Source: Gillisia hiemivivida (lineage in GTDB: Bacteria > Bacteroidota > Bacteroidia > Flavobacteriales > Flavobacteriaceae). Taken from it: DNA of 64,000 nucleotides. How positions within the stretch are numbered: position 1 is the stretch's first letter; each line of letters starts with the position of its first letter. This document shows positions 59,949 through 64,000 of the stretch, one piece after another. The notes beneath the pieces were generated by a model, which made no database searches, was not told where the DNA came from, and worked only from the letters and a program-made list of their open reading frames with translations. Position numbers and translations under genes: made by a program. The DNA lies in contig NZ_VORY01000006.1 of NCBI RefSeq assembly GCF_007997295.1, positions 62,001 to 126,000 on the forward strand, written 5' to 3'.

Positions 59949-61226
59949 TCAGCAAACATAATTATATTTCTTAAATATCACCACCGCATTCACATCGCCA
60001 AAACCAAAACTCGCTTTTGCTAGAATGTTGATTGGCTTTTCAATAGTTTTTCTTGGAATACGCTCTTCAGAAATTAGATCTAGTATATCAGGATGTATTT
60101 CTTCACAGTTGATATTTGGAAAGATAAAACCTTTATCTAGTTGCAACACACTGGCCACACATTCTATACTTCCTGAAGCACTTAAGCAATGTCCCGTCAT
60201 CCCCTTTAGAGAGTTGATGTAAGGAAAATCATTCTCCAGATGCAATGCTTTTACCCAGTTTTCAATTTCTACAGAATCCTTACTTGTGGCGGTTAAATGC
60301 CCATTTATAGAATCTATTTCTGCAGCTGATATGCTTGAATTTATTAAAGCGCCAGTGATGCAACGCTGTACGGCTTCGTTATTGGCTGCGGTCATACTTC
60401 CCTCTCCCCGTTGCCCACCACTATTCACTTCTCCCCCCAATACTTCTGCATAAATTTTCGCTCCTCGCTCCAGTGCCGACTCTAGATCTTCTAGGATTAG
60501 TGCCCCTGCTCCACTTCCGGGAACAAAACCAGAGGCCTTAGCACTCATAGGTCTGGATGCTTCTTCAGGATTATCATTATAATTTCCCGGAAGAATTCGC
60601 ATAGCATCAAATCCGCCCCATATATAAGGCCCATGGTCACCACAACTCCCAACAAGCATTCTTTTAGCTTTTCCAGCTTTAATACGCTCATAGCCCATTA
60701 AAAGTGCTTCCGTTCCGGTTGTACATGCAGATGAATTTGTAGTTACCTGATTCCCACAGCCTAAAATACCTCCCAAATAAGCACTTATGCCGCTGGCCAT
60801 AGTTTGGATCACGCTAGTGCTGCCTAAACGCCTCGTTTTTCCTGCATCTATTAAATGAATGGCTTCTCTAAATTTATCTACTCCTAAGATCCCGGTTCCA
60901 AAAATGATTCCTGTGTCCCAATCTGGAGAAGCATTTTCTGCGATCTCAAGCCCGGCATCTATAAATGCATCGGTACCTGATACAACTCCATAAACAATTC
61001 CGCTACTATTCAAACCACGTCGTTGTAAAGGAGTGAAATATTCTGATAGTTTTTCTTCAGAAATAGAAGGCTTCCCTCCTATCTGGCAACTAAAATTAAG
61101 CTCTTTAAGTTGTGGATGAAAAGTGATTCCGCTTTTACCTGTTCGAAGTGCTTTTTCAAATTGAGGGATGCTCGTCCCATTGGGAGCACAAATTCCTAAT
61201 CCTGTAATTACAACTCTTTTTTCCAT
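59949..61226 (-). CDS. Beta-ketoacyl-ACP synthase (FabF-like)
   Basis: This 425-residue thiolase-fold condensing enzyme has its catalytic Cys in TTNSSACTTGTEAL (about 168). The two His are in SINGHLTATSKDSVE (about 309) and GMTGHCLSASGSIE (about 345), and the glycine-rich end is ILAKASFGFGDVNAVV. ETTRP-type FabF signatures are replaced by a divergent N-terminus, MEKRVVITGLGICAPNGTSI. It is single and without an adjacent chain-length factor gene. Located upstream of the ACP gene, it probably elongates an acyl chain for the type III PKS. Confidence 0.88.
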   Translation of the reverse strand: MEKRVVITGLGICAPNGTSIPQFEKALRTGKSGITFHPQLKELNFSCQIGGKPSISEEKLSEYFTPLQRRGLNSSGIVYGVVSGTDAFIDAGLEIAENASPDWDTGIIFGTGILGVDKFREAIHLIDAGKTRRLGSTSVIQTMASGISAYLGGILGCGNQVTTNSSACTTGTEALLMGYERIKAGKAKRMLVGSCGDHGPYIWGGFDAMRILPGNYNDNPEEASRPMSAKASGFVPGSGAGALILEDLESALERGAKIYAEVLGGEVNSGGQRGEGSMTAANNEAVQRCITGALINSSISAAEIDSINGHLTATSKDSVEIENWVKALHLENDFPYINSLKGMTGHCLSASGSIECVASVLQLDKGFIFPNINCEEIHPDILDLISEERIPRKTIEKPINILAKASFGFGDVNAVVIFKKYNYVC

Positions 61227-61300
61227 TTTTAAATATCCTGAATTTTGGGGAAATTATCCTATATCATTTGTCTTGATTCTTGAATCTTGTCTCTAGAATC

Positions 61301-61328
61301 TTGATTTTTGATTTTTGATTTTTGATTC
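61301..61328. repeat. Four 7-bp tandem repeats
   Basis: TTGATTT repeated three times and TTGATTC once, between the ketosynthase and FabZ-like genes. AT-rich simple repeats that may vary in number. Confidence 0.6.
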
Positions 61329-61334
61329 TTAAAT

Positions 61335-61784
61335 TTAAGCCTTCATCATTCCCGAAATCGTTCCTCTGCAAACCAATTCATTTTTATTATTGAACATTTC
61401 TACCGCACATTTTAGTTTGTTGAATCTAAAATATTCTTTTTTAGAGACCACTTTCACTTGTTCTCCTGGATAAATTGGTACAAAGAAATCTATCTGAGTA
61501 GAACTCAGCGCAATTTGAACGTCTTCTGTTGTTATTTTTTTTTCTTCATCTAAATCATTCAGAAGGAAGATCCCTAAACATACCACCCCAATCTGTGCCA
61601 TACATTCAGTTAAGATCACTCCGGGTGTTACAGGGTAATCTTTAAAATGTCCTTTATAAAAATGAGAATCCTCAAGAAATCTATAGGTTCCAGTACACCC
61701 CTGTCCATCTAACTGTAAAATTTCATCTACAAAGAGAAAGGGTTTTGTATACGGAAGTGCAGAAATTATTAAATCAAAACTCAC
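61335..61784 (-). CDS. FabZ-like 3-hydroxyacyl-ACP dehydratase
   Basis: This 149-residue hot-dog protein has FLFVDEILQLDGQG, FYKGHFKDYPVTPGVILTE with catalytic His46 and Glu60, and QIDFFVPIYPGEQVKVVSKK. The motif HFxxxPVxPGV is the FabZ signature. Not a housekeeping fabZ by location: it is embedded in the minus-strand cluster, 52 bp after the reductase gene. It should dehydrate 3-hydroxyacyl intermediates on the cluster's carrier protein. Confidence 0.87.
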   Translation of the reverse strand: MSFDLIISALPYTKPFLFVDEILQLDGQGCTGTYRFLEDSHFYKGHFKDYPVTPGVILTECMAQIGVVCLGIFLLNDLDEEKKITTEDVQIALSSTQIDFFVPIYPGEQVKVVSKKEYFRFNKLKCAVEMFNNKNELVCRGTISGMMKA

Positions 61785-61836
61785 CTGATTATTCGAAATT
61801 TGGGTTAATTAGTTTAGATAGCCGCTTTTGGATAAA

Positions 61837-62631
61837 TTATTTAAGATGTTCGCCACCATTTACAGGAATTATAGTCCCTGTGATCCAACTAGCTTCATCC
61901 TTACTTAAAAGATATACCACATTGGCAACATCATTTGGAACAGTTAAACGCTTAAAAGGATTACGTTTTAGTGCATGCATTCTCAAAGTTTCATTTCCCG
62001 GAATCATTTGAAAAGATCTTGTAACGGTAACTCCTGCCTGAATACAGTTTGCTCTAATTCCATATCTTGCAAATTCCAAAGCCATACTTCTCGTAATAGA
62101 TTCTAGAACTACTTTTGCTGCAGAAACAGCTGCATAATTTTCCCAAGCTTTCTTATTTCCTTCACTTGTAAAAGAAATAACACGGCCATCTTTTGCAAAT
62201 AATCCTGCCTGGTATACAGCTTCAGTCCAGTCGTATAAACTCAAGGCCATAGCATCTATGGTGATCTGGAAATCTATATTTTCTAAAAAAGGACCTTCGC
62301 CACTCATCGGCTTTAAATTACCTTTGGCAATACTGTGTACCAAAGTTCTTATTTTACCTTTCTCTCCAAGAATACTTGTAATTTCCTTTATAAGATCTGC
62401 CCTTTTTTCCTTTTGTACAGCATCTACATTAAAACTTTCTAACTGAACACCAGAATTTCTGATGTCCTCAAAAGCTTCTTCTATATCAGGGATCTCCGAC
62501 TTCCTATCCCTATGGATAATTATAATATTCATGCCATGTTTGGCAAGTTTTCGGGCTGTTGCTAGTCCAAGTCCGCTGCTGCCTCCTAGGACCAAAGCCC
62601 AGTAATTAAGATCTTTAAATTCTGCTACCAT
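61837..62631 (-). CDS. SDR-type ketoacyl/enoyl reductase with YX6K site
   Basis: This 264-residue SDR has a divergent glycine motif, LGGSSGLGLATARKL. The active site reads NYAAVSAAKVVLE, Tyr followed six residues later by Lys, as in FabI-type enoyl-ACP reductases rather than FabG (YX3K). ALEFARYGIRANCIQAGVTV and GTIIPVNGGEHLK complete the fold. NADH preference is possible (HRDRKS after beta2 is basic, so NADPH is not excluded). Its start overlaps the end of the type III PKS gene by 7 bp. Confidence 0.8.
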   Translation of the reverse strand: MVAEFKDLNYWALVLGGSSGLGLATARKLAKHGMNIIIIHRDRKSEIPDIEEAFEDIRNSGVQLESFNVDAVQKEKRADLIKEITSILGEKGKIRTLVHSIAKGNLKPMSGEGPFLENIDFQITIDAMALSLYDWTEAVYQAGLFAKDGRVISFTSEGNKKAWENYAAVSAAKVVLESITRSMALEFARYGIRANCIQAGVTVTRSFQMIPGNETLRMHALKRNPFKRLTVPNDVANVVYLLSKDEASWITGTIIPVNGGEHLK

Positions 62632-63677
62632 TCTATTAAAATTCGTTGAGCCGAAAACCCGGGGCCAAAACTTAAAAGTAAACCCTGCTCTCCTTTTGGA
62701 ATGTCCTTTTTAAGGAATCTTTCCAAAACGTAAAGAACGGTAACGCTACTCATATTACCGTAAAGACGAAGTACTTCCCGGGTATCGTCTATATTCTTCC
62801 CTAAGGTACCAAAAAGATCAGACACTGTTTGTACTATCTTTCTTCCACCTGGATGAAAAATAAGATGATCAACTTTTTCTATAGAACTACCATTCTTTTC
62901 TAAAAAAGGATAAATAATATCTGGAAAATGATTAGAAATTGTTTCGGGAACAGTTTCATCAAGAATCATTTGCAATCCAGAATTGGCTAAATGGAATCCC
63001 ATTAAATGGGTAGCATCAAAAAAGTGATACATCTCTTCGCCAATGATCTTAGGTCCCACGGCATCGTCTTCAGATGAAAGCAATACGCAGGCTGCACCAT
63101 CTCCAAAGATAGCAGCACTCACCATATTAGCCATGCTGAAGTCTCCCAATTGAAAAGTAGCAGTTGGACTTTCTACGGCAACTATGGCTGCTCTTTTTCC
63201 TGGATTGGCCTGTAAAAATTTATGAGCGTAGATCATTCCTGAGATCCCGGCAGCACACCCCATTTCGGTAACAGGGAGTCGGGTGATATTTTGCTTCAGT
63301 TGTAATTCATTAATAAGATAGGCATCTAGAGAAGGAATCATGATCCCAGTGCAACTAACGGTGATAATGAAATCTAAAGATTCAGGTTGCCAGTTGTTCT
63401 CTTCTAATGCAGATTTTAATACATCCTTCCCTAATTTCTTTACTTCCCGAACATAGATATTATTTTTTTCTTCAAAAGAAGTCGCTGTAAAAACTTCCTC
63501 AGGAGCCATTATGGAATATCGCTTATCTACCCCAGCGCCTTCAAATATTTTAGTGATCTTTCTTTTAAATCGTTCCTCCTTTTCGCCTAACCATTCTTCC
63601 ACCAACGGAATAATATCTGAAGTTTCTCTATAATATTTTGGAAGTTCTTTTTGAACACTAATAATTCTTACACTCAT
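62625..63677 (-). CDS. Type III polyketide synthase (chalcone-synthase-like)
   Basis: This 350-residue homodimeric condensing enzyme extends an acyl-CoA or acyl-ACP starter with malonyl-CoA. Catalytic triad: Cys about 141 in TEMGCAAGISGM, His about 275 in IFHPGGRKIV, Asn about 307 in LYGNMSSVTVLYVLERF. SCTGIMIPSLDAYL and FGDGAACVLLSSED are also type III PKS features, and LSFGPGFSAQRILIEW ends the protein. The chain acceptor is expected from the ACP, ketosynthase and dehydratase next door; resorcinol or pyrone products are inferred. Confidence 0.9.
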   Translation of the reverse strand: MSVRIISVQKELPKYYRETSDIIPLVEEWLGEKEERFKRKITKIFEGAGVDKRYSIMAPEEVFTATSFEEKNNIYVREVKKLGKDVLKSALEENNWQPESLDFIITVSCTGIMIPSLDAYLINELQLKQNITRLPVTEMGCAAGISGMIYAHKFLQANPGKRAAIVAVESPTATFQLGDFSMANMVSAAIFGDGAACVLLSSEDDAVGPKIIGEEMYHFFDATHLMGFHLANSGLQMILDETVPETISNHFPDIIYPFLEKNGSSIEKVDHLIFHPGGRKIVQTVSDLFGTLGKNIDDTREVLRLYGNMSSVTVLYVLERFLKKDIPKGEQGLLLSFGPGFSAQRILIEW

Positions 63678-63683
63678 AGGGGG

Positions 63684-64000
63684 TTATTTTTTTAAGATCC
63701 AACGGTATCGGAAAGCCCATTTCCATTCAATACTATGTGTTTGAGCCGGAATTTTGTTTGCTAATTTTTTTAGATCATTCTTTTTAAAACCACGAAGAAT
63801 AGAGGTTAGTCCATCTTTTCTTGCAATTTCATTATTAATGAAAACTCTACAAAAAGCTTGAAACAAAACGTAAGCGATTTTACTTCGCTGAAGATCATTA
63901 ATAATTACACCCAATTGGGACTGTTCCTTAAAGATGTTTAGTAATTCCAAGATCTCTTCATTTTTGAAATGATGCAGCGTCAAGGTACATAGAACAATGT
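63684..64000 (-). CDS. SAM-dependent methyltransferase, C-terminal part (cut by window)
   Basis: The open frame runs to the window edge. IVLCTLTLHHFKNEEILELL carries the late Rossmann strand and helix of a class I methyltransferase, followed by LQRSKIAYVLFQAF and SIEWKWAFRYRWIL. Only about 105 C-terminal residues are here. It stops 6 bp before the type III PKS start, as expected for an operon. Likely methylates the polyketide; the substrate is not known. Confidence 0.7.
   Translation of the reverse strand, partial: IVLCTLTLHHFKNEEILELLNIFKEQSQLGVIINDLQRSKIAYVLFQAFCRVFINNEIARKDGLTSILRGFKKNDLKKLANKIPAQTHSIEWKWAFRYRWILKK

Overview
The window looks like chromosomal DNA of a marine-type Flavobacteriaceae bacterium (Bacteroidota). 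The DNA is AT-rich and lacks Shine-Dalgarno spacing before most starts. It has TAnnTTTG-type promoter boxes and typical Bacteroidota families: a DUF885 lipoprotein, DUF5916, a DUF2807 head domain, a LytTR/LytS pair, a fasciclin lipoprotein, DUF6428 in an ars operon, and VF530. The genus is not decided; Gramella/Christiangramia-like relatives are a guess. I saw no rRNA, tRNA, CRISPR array, prophage or complete transposase gene.

Region by region. 0-12 kb: the 3' part of an unusual SDR-like enzyme with VF530, a tandem palindromic repeat array, a DUF885 lipoprotein, an NhaC-family transporter behind a compact SAM-type riboswitch, a pirin pseudogene, lpxD, a DEAD-box helicase, a pirin, a J-domain/KTSC protein and an EamA exporter. 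12-16 kb: a fasciclin lipoprotein, then an arsR-DUF6428-arsC-like operon with no efflux pump, and a PRC-barrel/coiled-coil protein. 16-28 kb: an EamA exporter, msrA whose 3' end is rewritten by a miniature transposable element, an SDR, DUF2461, a TPR-sensor adenylate/guanylate cyclase with a small partner, DUF5916, and the full-length paralogue of the SDR-like enzyme at the left edge. 28-42 kb: decayed genes, two DoxX-like proteins, a quinone oxidoreductase, catalase, an SDR, an ArsC-like/pta/ackA operon, a sigma-like factor, a BON-domain pseudogene and a flavin monooxygenase. 42-58 kb: an acyl-CoA dehydrogenase, an M20 peptidase, a LytS/LytTR two-component pair with a LytTR relic, a Bcr/CflA exporter, a DUF2807 protein with a relic of a second copy, a broken cation-efflux gene, hpf, a formate/nitrite-type channel, an F420-reductase-like protein and aconitase. 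58-64 kb: a minus-strand biosynthetic cluster (methyltransferase, type III PKS, reductase, FabZ-like, ketosynthase, ACP, PPTase, degenerate metallo-beta-lactamase-like protein) that runs off the right edge.

Three things stand out. First, the riboswitch at 3.76-3.91 kb has a readable translational mechanism: a 63-nt SAM-clan aptamer, an 11-14 bp pairing of its P2 5' strand with the leader, and a 9-bp hairpin that swallows the start codon. It points to methionine transport rather than sodium/proton exchange for its gene. Second, a roughly 146-bp MITE has three copies with related terminal inverted repeats and 10-bp target duplications (two perfect); one copy has changed the C-terminus of MsrA. 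Third, broken genes are frequent: a pirin, a lipoprotein, a PepSY-like fragment, a BON protein, a cation-efflux transporter, LytTR and DUF2807 tails, and possibly one more. Together with at least five families of palindromic intergenic repeats, this suggests active erosion of accessory genes.
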